From the NCBI GenBank assembly GCA_029641185.1, contig JAPWGK010000012.1, forward strand, positions 1,178,001 through 1,242,000: DNA of 64,000 nucleotides. The letters run 5' to 3'. Both the position numbers and the translations under genes were made by a program. Within the stretch, counting starts at the first letter, position 1. Every line of letters starts with the position of its first letter. A model generated the notes under the pieces. The model was not told the origin of the DNA and did no database searches. It saw only the letters and a list, made by a program, of their open reading frames with translations. Origin of the DNA: Pseudofabraea citricarpa. Its lineage: Eukaryota > Ascomycota > Leotiomycetes > Helotiales > Dermateaceae. This document shows, piece by piece, positions 1-11,378 of the stretch.

Positions 1-122
1 ACTCCACCCCAGTAAATATTCCCATGCGCCATTATGCCCTCGTGATCGTGACATGGGAAACATAGATTTCAACCTGAACCTGAAGAACTTTTCCTTTTCA
101 ACCCAGCAAGAACGTACCACAC

Positions 123-1682
123 TTAAGCACTCCATTTCTTGGCCTCAACCCCTTCAGGTGGATGAGTAGCAACGGGCCCTTGGCTTACTTCGTTCCAGTT
201 TGTGCTCAATGACGTACCGTTACTTTCGATGTAGCTCTTCATCATAGCCTTCTGAGAATCGGGATCGGCGTTCGAATACAGAGTCTTGAAGAAGGAGTTT
301 ACGTCTCCTTCTCCATCCTCATCCTTGTCAGCAACAGAAGCAAGTTTGTCCCAGTCCTTAGGACCGTTGCGAGATGAGGTAGGATAAGCTGGTCCCTTTG
401 GTTGAGCAGGACCAGTCTCCTGGCTTGCCTTTCCCTTGCCTTTATCACTGGGTCTAGAATTCTCATTATCAAAGATCTCAGTGATTTTGTCCGAGGATCT
501 CTCAATGTGCCTGGAGGTGTTAGTGTGTTTTTCTTAGAATATTTTAAGCATCCAAACGCAATCAGTGGAACATCTCGGAATGAATCGAGGGTTCTTGCTG
601 ATTACTGCGATGTCAGCTATTGAGAGTGGGTCGGACATACCCTTTTATAAAGCTTCCTACGCGCTTCCACTTAACACCAGAAACGGATTTCTTCAAAATG
701 ATTTCTATCTTGGTTTTGGTTATGGTGAAAGTGCTACCCTCAGTGTCAACTTCACCATCCAAGTCCTCGAACTTCAATTCAATCCACAGTTTGTTATCAT
801 CCGCATCTGTCAGTGGATAATAGACTCCCACCTAAACAAGTTAGATACCGAATTTTGAATTTGAAAATGGCGCAATCAGATACTTACAAAATTCTTGCGA
901 ATCACAACCTCAGTTATAGGATGTGCTGGGACACCCTTTACAAGCAGAGTGATGGTGATCTTGTCGGTCGATTGATACCAGTCATTTCTGACTTTGTCCA
1001 ATGGTGTACGCCCTGGTGCTATATGTGGTTCTCTCTGTGGATCATCTAGGCTTGGGGGTGAAAGAACTTTTGAAGCACCGTCGTTTTTCAGTGAGGGCTC
1101 GTCTGCCTTGGCCTCTTGTTTTCCCTTGTCCTTGTCCTTCGCATTCGAATTTGCGCCCGCGTCGTTCTCGGTAGGAAGTGTAGCTGGTTTCTGGTCGATC
1201 TCGATGACTTTAAAGGCTTCGGATTTTGCAAAATCGATCTTCTCAGGTATCTCCTTGACCGTTGTCTTAAGCTCCTTAGCATCCTCGCCCAAGGTCTGCT
1301 TAGCCTTCTCAAAATCGCTCGCTAGCTTTGCTTGCCAGATACCCAGACCCTTCTCCTTTTCATTTGCCTTCCTGCACCATGTCAAACATAGACGCGCATC
1401 TCCATATCTCTTCAAACCGTAGAGGGCAACTGCTCTGCGAAAGTGCGCTGTGGCAATGAATTCGCGACGACCTCGATCTAATGCTGCATGTACGGCAAAA
1501 TCTGCATCGATCAGTGCTAGCTCGTGATTTCCAGATCTCTGATATGCTATGGAACGTTGAATAAGCCAGAGAGGTGAAGGGTTGCTGGTATTGGTTGAGA
1601 GCGCTTTCGTGTACTGTTGGATTGCTTCGTTGTAGTCTTTCTTGTCCAAGGCAGCTTGTCCCAGGCTTGCCTGGGTCGACAT
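123..1682 (-). CDS. sgt1: SGT1-like HSP90 co-chaperone (TPR-CS-SGS)
   Basis: Seen: three exons (1682-888, 831-641, 510-123) join in frame to a 457-aa protein. N-terminal TPR repeats lie at about 8-115, a lysine/acid-rich linker follows, then a CS domain at about 236-320 that opens with WYQSTDKITITLLVKG, and a C-terminal SGS domain (GPKDWDKL near 376, then a MMKSYIESNGT segment) ends in KKWSA. This is the canonical SGT1 order and length. Known for the family: SGT1 is an adaptor between HSP90 and SKP1-containing SCF or kinetochore complexes. The ATG at 1682 is preferred because the frame upstream is open only from a TTG codon. The second donor (GTATGT at 640) was picked for phase and for a CTAAC branch site before the acceptor. 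The usual W-x-x-L-E end of the CS domain is not obvious here, so that junction is the weakest part of the model. Confidence 0.9.
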
Positions 1683-2073
1683 GGTGAACTTTGTTGGGTA
1701 CAAATTACTGTTTTGATAGAGAGTTGGATAGAATATGACTTTTGGATGACAATTGCGTTGGTATAAGAAGGAAAGAAATGAGAGATGGCGTGGGGTAGCT
1801 TGAAGAAGGCTCCAAAGCGGAACTCAGCCTTGTGATTTCCGGGGTCCGGATATATATAGTTCCGCACAGTCCAAAACTGGGGAGCAAGTGAGCACATGTG
1901 TAGCCAAAGTTGTAATTAATTACCTAGCTACATAAAATGCTTAAGTCATTGCCTTCGAGTACCTACGCAGGGCTAAACATCGAAAATGGATTGTCACCAA
2001 ATGGTTTAATTTCACCTGGAAGAATGGAAATGAGAGACACAACAAGTACATATAGTGCTACAATCTATAAATC
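1683..2073. other. Intergenic: SGT1 upstream / glucosidase II 3' flank
   Basis: No gene seen. A TATATATAG string at about 1850-1858 lies roughly 170 bp upstream of the SGT1 start and may be part of its promoter. Confidence 0.5.
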
Positions 2074-5041
2074 TCATGCGAAACTAATCTTCCAGTCGTC
2101 CCCAATAACAACCTTTGGTGCTTTGACCAAAGCCCATGCAGCTTTACTTCCATCATCTGCGTGGTACTCGATTCTGGCCTCACTGCCACCAACCTTGACT
2201 GACGTCTTTTCAGCCCATGCCTTTGGAGCACCCACGATGACGATCTTCTCAACTCCAACCTTCTTCATTGACTTCAGGTACTTGTCTGTTAACTTGCCCT
2301 TCGTAGCAAGGTTCTTCGATACCAGTTCGCCTGTAACTGAGGAGAAGTCAAAAGAACGGCGGATATATGCGCCACTCTCGTAGTCAAAAGTCTCGCCATC
2401 ATCAACGTAAAGTTCACCCTGAGCATTGCCGGCTTTGTCCAGCACAATAACAAGGGTATATGGATCCCACTTCATGAGTCCGCTGCTTCTACGTGGGCGA
2501 TCCTTGCGAGGAATGATGTGACCACCTTGCATGAGAAGAGGAATCTTCTCTAGAGGAGCTGCAACGGTCTTTTTGCCCTGTCCAGTGTACTTCTCATAAG
2601 TGAAATAATCATAATAGACTTCATCGTCTGGCAGATAAATATCAACGCTCTCAGCTTTTTCTTCAACCACAGGTTTGGCAAGGAGACCAGTCGATCCGAC
2701 GAAGAACTGGTCATCAATAGCAAATCCACTCTCGTCGCCTGGGTACTCAAAGTAGTGAGGTCTGATAATCGGTGTACCATTGACACTGGCTTCGTGGAAA
2801 GCAGTGTACCATGCTGGAAGCAAGGAGTATCGGAGGCGGAGGGCTTGAGTAATGATACCAGTATATGGCTCACCTGCAAGGTATGGTTCTCTTCTCCTGG
2901 TATCAATGTGGGCGTGGCCACGGAAGAAAGGGTAAAAGGCACCAGCCTGATACCAGCGGGTAAGCAGATCCTTCTCGGGATTTCCAAAGAAACCTCCAAC
3001 ATCTGCCCCAGCGAATGGATAACCAGCAATACCGTTGTTGAGGATCATGGGGAATGCTGCAGCCAGATGTGTCCATTTTGCCTCATTGTCACCTGTCCAC
3101 ATGGCGCCAAGACGCTGACTGCCAGCATAGAAGGATCTAGTGAGAACGAATGGTCGTCTAAACTCACCCTTCTTCCTCTCAAGCAGTGCCTGGTAAGTAG
3201 CGTTGTGGAAGGTCATACCGTTGATGTTGTGAACATCACGATGCTCCCAGTTTCCATGATGGAGATTGTCCTTCGGCATGGTAGTCTCAGGGCCATTGAA
3301 GACAGATGGTTCGTTCATGTCATTCCAGATGAACAAGTTTGACATGGTGCCCTTGAATTTGTCATACTTGAAGAGACCAATCCACCATTTGATTGCTTCG
3401 GGATTGAAACAATCAACCCAATGAGAAGATCCTGGCCAACACCATCCCTCATAGATTTTACCATCCTTGTTATGAACAGCCAAGTCTTTACTTTTTAGCT
3501 CGTCAACAACATGATATCCATCGTCATTCTTGATATGAGGGTCAATGATGGCTACTAATTTGCGATCAGCAGTATCGAGTTGCTCCAGCATTCCAATAGA
3601 ATTGCCAAACGTGTTTGGGTCCCAGGTGAAATACTTCTTCTCGTCGGTATATTCAATATCCAACCAGATTACGTCGTAAGGAATCTTGTACTTGTCCATC
3701 TTGCGGTCGACATCCTTGACATCCTCGTCGGTCACGTAATTCCATCGGCATTGGTGATAGGCAATGGCAAATTCTTGGGGCAGTTGAGTATAACCGGTAA
3801 GCTCTCCATAAGCCTTGGTAACATCCTTTGGCGAGGGGCCGAGAAAAACGAATACATCAATTAGGCCACTTTCAGAGAACCAGTGGGTTTGAGTGTCAAT
3901 CTTGGAACCAGTACCAAGACTTAATGCGCTACGAGTAGCCTTGGATTTGATAATGTCAATCCAGGTTTCAGCCGCATTCAACCAGAACACGCCCACAGTG
4001 GAATCTTTGCGATGAGCCTGCATGAAAGGAATAGCCCCATAAAGTGTCATTGGACTGTCCATGATGTATTCGAAAACATCGGCATTGTAAAGACGATAAG
4101 GATCCTGGTGGTTTCCTTCTCCACCACGTGTCTGCTTCAGCGAGAGCGATCCAGCGTGCTCAGGGATACCGTAGACATGTTCATATCCGGGGAAAGTAAT
4201 GTCGAGCGCAACACTCTCGGGACCTCTTGGCTTTGGATCAGTATGACCTCCGAAAGACTCGTCCCACCAAGTGCTCTCGTCTTCTTCAGCTGCCTCTTCT
4301 TCCTTGATTGGTACCTGTGCTCCATCGGCTGCAGGCTCCTCTTCCTTCTTCTCTGGCTTGTCCACCTTTGGTCTCCAGTGCTCCATATTTAGTAACCCGC
4401 GATCATTGAATTTAATCTCGGTGGCACCATCCCTCTTAAAGTCGATTCCAAACGGTGCGTAGGTAATGACTGCTTCGAACTTGCCATTCGGCCCATACTT
4501 CACGGAAGCCTGCTTTCCACTCTTTGAGACCTCAGCAGTCTTGCTTAGGTCAAGACCTCCTACGATAGCCCATGATTCAGCCTCATTGTATCTCTCTTTC
4601 CTCGCAATGCTGTTATGTCGAAGCTCGATCTCGCCCTTTTGGCGCTTCTCCTCGTCAACCGTTACCCGTGCAGATCCAGACTCGAGGAACGAAATGGTGA
4701 TTGGTAGCCTGACCGTATCACCCTGTGCGTTGATAGTCTTCAGTATAGTGCCTATCAACTGCCCATTGCTCCAATCTAACGACTCGGGGATGATTTTATA
4801 GGGAACCTCCCACGATGAGCCAGCTGCTGCTGCTTTGTCGGCATATGCTCGATTGCGGTTGCAGAAACCTGATTGAGCACAGGTTTTGAAATTCTCATGC
4901 TTGACAGCAACTAAATCGCGTTAGTTGATGAAAAGGGTATAAAGGTGTTAACTTACTAGCTGGGGTCAATAGAGAGCTCAGGGCTGAAAGAATAACAACA
5001 GAAGTCGTCCATTGCGAGGACGACGATAAGGAAAGACGCAT
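2074..5041 (-). CDS. rot2: Glucosidase II alpha subunit (GH31), ER N-glycan trimming
   Basis: Two exons (5041-4957 and 4910-2074) give 973 aa. The short first exon encodes a signal peptide (M-R-L-S-L then a hydrophobic stretch to about residue 28), which ORF-only models starting in exon 2 would miss. The rest is a full GH31 enzyme: nucleophile motif WNDMNEPS with Asp about 559, acid/base motif WTGDN with Asp about 636, and GADVGGFFGNP plus HAHIDTRRREPYL downstream. Positions and length match alpha-glucosidase II. An acidic insertion (EKKEEEPAADG...) around 215-250 is also usual in this family. Known role: with the beta subunit it removes the two inner alpha-1,3-glucoses from N-glycans in the calnexin cycle. 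The intron sits at codon 29 (GTAAGT/TTTAG). Confidence 0.95.
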
Positions 5042-5441
5042 AATAAAAGTAGGCGGGAGCTCCGCAGACACAGAGAGCAGTGGATTTTCTACAGCACTCC
5101 TCTCCAAGAAGCTGATGGTGAGGATCAAGTCGGTTTCGAAGTCCCAAGCTTCCAAGCTGGCATCATTGGACCTTGCATAAAGTTATGTAAGTCAAGCACA
5201 TGAAGCACCAGAAGGCTTAAGCGCTATTCCATATCTTCATAAATACCCCCGCCATACACAAGCAATCCGCCCCACTCGCAGCCCACCAAGAACAACACTA
5301 CAAAAACTCTCCTTCATGAGCTCCCAAGACCCTCCTCATAACGATCCTCCCATCTTCAAGCACTTGAACCCCAAAACTCAAGGCCTCCTCCGAGCATCTG
5401 CAAAACACCGAGAAGAACAAGAAAAACTTCAAACCGACAAC
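5042..5441. other. Divergent intergenic region (glucosidase II / NDP kinase)
   Basis: Shared upstream region of a minus-strand and a plus-strand gene. An ATG at 5316 opens a frame that runs straight into the NDP kinase start at 5442, so part of this stretch could be coding (see finding). Otherwise nothing distinctive. Confidence 0.5.
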
Positions 5442-6232
5442 ATGTCTACCGAGCAAACGTACGTTTACTGCTGCGAAGTGCGGGGCGGTGAACATTACTG
5501 ACTTTATGGACAGCTTCATTGCCATCAAGCCTGATGGCGTCCAGGTACGATACACAGCGGAAGGAATACTCAGGAGGAACCTGTTACTGATAAACTGAAC
5601 AGCGTGGACTCATTGGCCCAATCATCACTCGTTTCGAGTCCCGTGGGTATGTTATGATCTTTGAGAATCGATCAACATTACCCCGCTGACAGCATTCTAG
5701 ATACAAGCTTGCTGCCATCAAGTTGGTGACCCCAGGCCAGGCCCACCTCGAGAAGCACTGTTCGTAAACCATCTGCCACATCTCCACCTACTTCTGCTAA
5801 TGAAGTCAACAGACGAGGATCTTGCCGACAAGCCATTCTTCCCAGGACTCATCAAGTGTACGCTTCCTCAACTCGAACTTGGAAATATCTCAATAGCTAA
5901 TAACGAATACAGACATGGGTAGCGGACCAATCTGCGCCATGGTTTGGGAGGGCCGTGATGCCGTCAAGACCGGCCGTGGTGAGTAGCCCAAATCGATAAC
6001 TGTAGGAGCAAGTCTGACCTGTATCCTCTTTCTAGTCCTTCTCGGTGCCACCAACCCCCTCGCATCCCAGCCAGGTACCATCCGTGGTGACTTCGCTATC
6101 GATGTCGGACGCAACGTCTGCCACGGTTCCGACAGCGTCGAGAACGCCAAGAAGGAGATTGCTCTCTGGTTCAAGGAGGGAGATGTCATCTCTTGGAAGT
6201 CTGCTGCTCACGACTGGGTTTACGAGAAGTAG
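5442..6232 (+). CDS. ndk1: Nucleoside diphosphate kinase
   Basis: Seven small exons (5442-5458, 5514-5544, 5603-5646, 5701-5759, 5813-5857, 5913-5978, 6036-6232) join to 152 aa, the classic NDPK length. The active-site motif [10 protein letters not shown] places the phospho-histidine at His117. [12 protein letters not shown], the Kpn-loop neighbourhood and the terminal HDWVYEK are typical. Known role: it transfers the gamma phosphate between NTPs and NDPs through a phosphohistidine, as a hexamer in the cytosol. The first exon is only 17 nt, so ORF scans cannot find this gene. An in-frame upstream ATG (5316) would add 42 residues rich in Lys, Glu and Gln. I chose 5442 because it gives the family length. 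Confidence 0.95.
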
Positions 6233-6463
6233 ATCTTGCAAAACCATACGCCGTGATGCATCCTTCTGATTACAATGGATACAATGATGCAGAACTCTAG
6301 CTAGGAGCAAAAGTTTACACTTATGAAGCCAATGAATTAGATGTCCTCGATCTGTGGAACTTAAGATTGTGCCATTTCCAGTGTTTTTTTGTTGGAATAG
6401 GATAACAGCTAAAATACCTGCATCTATAAGACATGACTTCGGGTATCGAGAATCTCTCTACAA

Positions 6464-7100
6464 TCACTTCCTCCACTTCCTCCACTTCCCCAGAACACCC
6501 ACCACCCTTGGGGTAAGCCAGACACAACCCAATATCCTGACTGGCAGTAGCAGCTTTGTGACCGCATACGCCGCTGCGACCTCGACCAGAATCCTACCAC
6601 CACCCTCACTCAACCACACACTCTGACCATCCTGCATCTGCATAAGCGTCTGCTGCTGATCCTGCTGTTCTTCCGAGAAGCCAAACCAATGCTTGCGTCT
6701 GAAATAGCGCGCAAATTTCTCCGCATATGCGTTATCTGCTAGGCTCTATCCAACCCAATTATCAGCCTCAGAACAGATATGGAAGGGGACACGGGGAGCG
6801 AGAAGAAAAACGTACAGAGGGCATCCATCCCGTCCAGTGAAAGAGGCCTGCGAATCCCACCAGAGGTACAACAGCAGTCAGCTCGTGCAGTACCAGGAAT
6901 GTCACCACCGTCGTCGTCGGCGCGTTTCGTAACGGGTCTGTGTACCTTCGCAATGGCTTGGGGACTCGTGAAAGGATCGCATTGAAGCGCGTGGTGGTCT
7001 TAGAGATTTCGGGAGGCGGCGGAGATGGGGGAGCGGTAGACTGGAATCTTTTCAAGTTGGGAGAGATTAGACGCTTCCGGAGAAGCTGGCGGAGTGACAT
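6464..7100 (-). CDS. Small mitochondrial membrane protein, uncharacterised
   Basis: Two exons (7100-6816, 6745-6464) give 188 aa. The N-terminus is rich in Arg, Leu and Ser without acidic residues for about 20 positions (MSLRQLLRKRLISPNLKR), as in mitochondrial presequences. A hydrophobic segment around 62-92 (VVTFLVLHELTAVVPLVGF) and a second near 145-178 suggest two membrane passes. Between them is a soluble stretch with KFARYFRRKHWFGF. It resembles the family of conserved fungal mitochondrial proteins related to yeast YPL041C/MRX11, but I make that link from memory and weakly. The acceptor GGATAG at about 6746-6751 keeps phase 0 and the FARYFRR frame. An acceptor 6 bases downstream would not. 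The start is the ATG at 7100; an upstream GTG is not needed. Confidence 0.7.
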
Positions 7101-7282
7101 CACATCTGGTATTGTGTTGTGTCTTGATGATCAAGGGGAATAAGTAGGTCGGATCGGATGGATGACGCGACTGAAGCTTGAAGCTTTACGCGAAGCTTGG
7201 AGGAAATCCGATGCACTTCACCACAAGACTTCTCATCAAACCATTTTATTTTTTATTTTTATTCTACTTCTTTACATATCTA

Positions 7283-8246
7283 TCAAGGTAGCTGCGTACC
7301 CTGTTGCTGTCCTAGCATTTCTTGGGCCTTCATGCCTGTTTCTCCAAGTACGCCGGCTTTCTGTAACACACCGACTGTCTTCTCAATGACTGCCAGGTCA
7401 ACACCCTTCACTTGGCTAGAGAACCGAACAGTCTGCAACCACTCCCTAGCATCCGCTTCACTATAATCCAACTTTGTACTGATATATTTCACAGCCTCTT
7501 CTTTATTACCTTCAAAATATCTCACTCCCTTATCGATCTTCTCAAACAAATCCTCCAACCTCTCATCATACTTCCCGGTCGAGGAAAGTAGCGAGGTCGA
7601 TGCGACGATCTTCCAGCTGCTCCAGGGTGTATAGATCTCCCCAATCCGCTTGATCTCACCATTGTCATAGTATTTCTTACTGGTGAAATGCTCCCACATG
7701 AAGAAATCAATGGTCGAATCGTTTACGCCTGCACGAAGTTTCTCGAAGGTTTGTAGGGGGACGTTTTCGAATGGTGGTGTGGATTTGAGCCATCCTTGGG
7801 TATCAGCGAGCACGAATCCCATCACGTATGATCCACTGCCGATTCTCGAAACGCCTATCTTGCCATTCTTGAGATCAGGAACGCTGTTCAAGCCACGCTT
7901 TGCGCCGGTGGAAATAGCCCAGCCTGTCAGATGGTTAGCTAGAGCTTGATAACTTTGTAGGTGGAAGGTAAGTCAACATACATAGAGGCGTTTCAACATA
8001 TGTTCCTACAATTTTGTATCCTCCATCTCCCTCAACATCTTCCTTCCCCAGTCCAGCCACCCATCCTTCAGTCAATCCAATACCGACGTCGATTTCTCCC
8101 GATCGGATAGACGTAATCATATGTCCCGTACCAGACGGGAAAGCTATGAGCTCGGCATCGAGACCGAAGTGTTTCTGTGCGAAATGGAGGGGTGTCGAGA
8201 AATGTTCCGGGACATATCCAACTCGAAGTGGTTTAGTAGATGGCAT
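7283..8246 (-). CDS. Ca3427-like periplasmic-binding-protein (PBP2) domain protein
   Basis: Two exons (8246-7982, 7923-7283) give 301 aa with no signal peptide, so it is probably cytosolic. Seen: an N-terminal KPLRVGYVPEHFSTPLHFA strand-loop, then SIRSGEIDVGIGLTEGW and KIGVSRIGSGSYVMGF, which are the ligand-cleft elements of type-2 periplasmic binding proteins of the TauA/SsuA/NMT1 kind. The closest family I recall is the fungal Ca3427-like group, named for a Candida albicans structure of this fold. In bacteria such proteins feed ABC importers. In fungi the group has no established substrate and some relatives (THI5) are enzymes. The gene is head to head with a FAD oxidoreductase (454 bp apart), which hints at a shared metabolic job. 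Substrate unknown. Confidence 0.85.
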
Positions 8247-8700
8247 TATCAACGTGGATCTTTGTCGGATGGTCAAGAAATATAATGGATTGATGCTGCT
8301 TGGTGGTCGAGAGTCGCATGAAGCTACCGACTGATGCTTTGACCCTGAGACACTTGTAGCGGGGCGGCCATGGAGGGGTCGAAGGTATCGTCGGGGGTTT
8401 AGTCATCATCCGATCAGCCAATCGTATATAATTGCGCGCATAGCTTATCGTTCACCTTTCTTGACGACTGGTTAGGAGCAACAATAAATTAGAATGACCA
8501 AGTTGGTGTATAGCTTCTAGTATTTCGGGTCCCTCGGGCTCCAGAGTCGCGGGCGATGAATTCTTAAAGTCTTCAATTTCATCTTGTCGCTTTTTCTTTT
8601 CAAGTCTTGACTTCTACATCGCATTTCATCTGTCAAGAACGATTTCTCGATCATCCATTGCCAAACTCCCAAAAAAGGGATTGTATGTCAGATACCTAAG
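8247..8700. promoter_or_regulatory. Shared divergent promoter: PBP2-like gene / FAD oxidoreductase
   Basis: 454 bp between two start codons pointing away from each other. No coding potential seen. Pyrimidine-rich tracts (TTTTTCTTTTC around 8591) lie just upstream of the plus-strand gene. Co-regulation is an inference from geometry only. Confidence 0.45.
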
Positions 8701-10393
8701 ATGGGCATCATACAATCACTTATCCGAGATGTCTATCTCAGTATCAAGACCGTCGTTGCAGCTCTCTCAGAAATGAACGCCGACTTCAACGCTCTCCTCT
8801 CACGCATCAATGCCAATCCTGGCCTGCCAGTCCCAGACTCTACATCCCCCTTCTGGCTCACTTCACCTCCCTTTCCAGAAATCACCAACATGCAATCAGA
8901 GAAGCTGCCTACTTCTTCAGATATCGTCATTATCGGATCTGGAATTACAGGGGCCAGTATTGCCTTCACGCTGCTAGAAGAATGCAAAGCGATGGGTATC
9001 GAGAAGAACATTGTCATGCTAGAAGCGAGAGAGATCACGAGCGGAGCGACGGGACGAAATGGAGGTCATATCAAAGTGGCGCCCTATGAGCTTTTTCATC
9101 AGATGAAAACTCGGCTTGGAGTTGAGCAAGCAAAGAAGATTGTTAACTTCCAGATGAGCCATCTGAAAATTCTACCAAGTCTAGCGAGAGAGAAAGGTTG
9201 GAAAAAGGCTGAAGCGAGGGAAGTCGAGACGGTGGATTTGTTTCTAGACGATGGGATCTTTTTAGAGGCGAAACATGCGGTCGAGGACTTGCGGATTCAT
9301 ATGCCTGAGCTAGGCAAGGGAATTCGGATCTGGGATGCAAAGGAAGCTCAAGAGGTTAGTTGTTCTACTCAACGTCCTCAAACCACAAGCAATCAATTCA
9401 GCTAACCAAACTTAGAAATTCAATACCGGTACACATATAACTGGCGCGCTTTCATATACGGCTGGAGCATTATGGCCCTTTAGACTAGTTACATCATGTC
9501 TATCATATCTCCTCACATCATTCCCATCTCTACTCACAATTGAGACATCCACGCCCGTGACGGACATCACCTTGTCCACCGACGCCTCTCATCCATACAC
9601 GCTTCACACACCACGCGGGACCATCTCAAGCAGATGTGTAATCCACGCCACCGAAGCGCACGCCTCAACACTAATCCCCGGTCTGCGCGGGAAGCTCTTC
9701 AGTGTCCGGGGAACGATGAGTGCACAGCGACCGGGGCTCGATTTCCCCAAGACGAACGACGGATCGCAAAGCTGGAGCTTCATCCACGCCAAAGGATTTG
9801 ACTACATCACGCAGCGCCCAAGCGGCAGCGGCAGCGGCAGCAGCACTAGAGACGGCGACGACAACGACGGGCTGGGAAGCGAGATCATGGCCGGAGGAGG
9901 ATTGATGCTCGGCGGCAAAGGAATGGACGAGATTGGCGTGCCGAGCGATAATCTTGTTCGTGTCGATATCGCTGCTTATCTGGGCGGTATCTTACCTGTC
10001 GTCTTCGGCCGCGCGAATTGGGGTGAGGATGCGCCGGGCGGGAGGATGAAGGCCCTCTGGACCGGCACCATGGGTTTCTCTGCTGACGGATTCCCGTTTG
10101 TCGGGTCGCTGCACCATAGCCTGACGGCTCGCAAACCCATGGCTGGAAGCGCGAAAGAGAGCCAGCTGCAAGGCGAGTGGATCGCCGCTGGATATGGTGG
10201 CGAGGGAATGCCGCAGGCTTGGTTGTGTGGTGTTGCGTGTGCTCTGATGGTGCTCGGCAGAGAGAATGTAGAGGGGGAAGCTAGGGCTGGTCGACCGGAT
10301 GGGAAAATGACGGATTGGTTTCCGAAGGAGATGATTGTGAGTAAGGAGAGGGTGGCGAGGGCGAATGTGAATGAACTCGCCGGTGAGTTATAG
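8701..10393 (+). CDS. FAD-dependent oxidoreductase (DAO family)
   Basis: Two exons (8701-9354, 9416-10393) give 543 aa. Residues 74-90 carry the Rossmann fingerprint DIVIIGSGITGASIAF, followed by EAREITSGATGRNGGHI (about 107-123). That is the FAD-contacting pattern of D-amino-acid-oxidase/glycine-oxidase type enzymes, including fungal 'FAD dependent oxidoreductase superfamily' proteins. The C-terminal half has GFSADGFPFVGSL and AAGYGGEGMPQAW, the usual second FAD-binding cap. Substrate cannot be read from the sequence; amines or amino acids are typical. No signal peptide is obvious; the first 60 residues are an extension ahead of the Rossmann fold. A low-complexity Gly/Ser/Asp loop (about 310-330) interrupts the C-terminal domain and is probably a surface insertion. 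Confidence 0.9.
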
Positions 10394-10817
10394 ACTCAGT
10401 AGCCCAACGATGAAAGGAGGAACAAGAACGGCGGGGAAAGATAGAAAAGAGAAGGGATGCAATTCAAGCGAGCCTCAAAGTCATGATTATTATATCTTCA
10501 CAATCAGATTTCGAAAATCAAAGTATTCTTTAATCAAGCCCTCGTCATATTATATCCAAATTAATAGATACAATTAAAAAGGTAAAGTTTAGCAGCCAGA
10601 AGTAGTCTCGCCCCTCGGAAAGACTTCCGTCTCGTCTCGTCTTCCTCGTCTGCCGTCTATATGTGCACACACTCAAAGTCTGTTCAATTCATTATGCGAT
10701 CCAATCCAGTATACCCTCCCAAGGAGGGATTCATAAAAACTCCCAGCTAATTAACCGATCGACTGATTCTCTTGGTATATTTTCCGTTCCCACAAATAAG
10801 AGAGGAGAGAAGAGAAA
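10394..10817. other. Intergenic (convergent 3' flanks)
   Basis: Lies between two converging genes. AT-rich from about 10480 to 10580, consistent with 3' UTR and polyadenylation signals. No gene seen. Confidence 0.5.
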
Positions 10818-11378
10818 TCAAGCCTTGCCGTTCGAGGCACCGGCTTGCTTGCAGTAGTAAGCCAACTGTGCACGTTAGCTCATTGCACTTCTCTTGAGTT
10901 TGGGTCGGGCATGTGTCTTTCTTACCTCGTCTCCACCAATGTGCCAATCGTTGGAGCGGCAATGTGGAACGGGGTCCTCGAGCTTTTGAGGCTGTTAGTA
11001 GAAAGTCGAGCCACGGGAGAAAAAGAGGGGACGCTTACATATTCGCAGTCGGGGCACTGGTCCCATTGCTTGTCGCCGGTGTTTCTGTTCTTGTACGCCT
11101 CGCAAGCATCTCTGGTTGCGGCGTCATTGTAGAAATGCTGTTTCTCTTGTCAGTTACCCCTCCCGTGCTATTTTGTGGGTCGGAGAGACTCACGAAATCG
11201 TTCTCCCAGATACTGGATTTTGTGTCGACGCATAGTCCCGTGTTGTGGAGATCTGCTGCGACGCTGTCGAGTATTAGTGGGCTGCGGTTGTTGAGAGGGA
11301 GAGGGGTACTTACAAGGAGGAAAAGAAGACGAATGCTAGGAGAGCATGGAGGAATTGGTGGATGGTGATTGAAAGCAT
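10818..11378 (-). CDS. Small secreted cysteine-rich protein
   Basis: Five exons (11378-11314, 11263-11194, 11137-11039, 10991-10926, 10865-10818), all with good GTAAG/GTGAG donors and CAG acceptors, join in frame to 115 aa. A hydrophobic signal peptide ends near Ala24/25. The mature chain of about 90 residues has six cysteines (33, 57, 73, 76, 89, 105), including a CPDC pair, and is rich in Asp, Asn, Trp and His. Six Cys in a chain this short suggests three disulfides. This is the usual look of fungal secreted effector-like or cell-wall proteins. I do not recognise a named family. No single exon exceeds 99 nt, so it is easily missed by automatic ORF calling. Confidence 0.75.
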
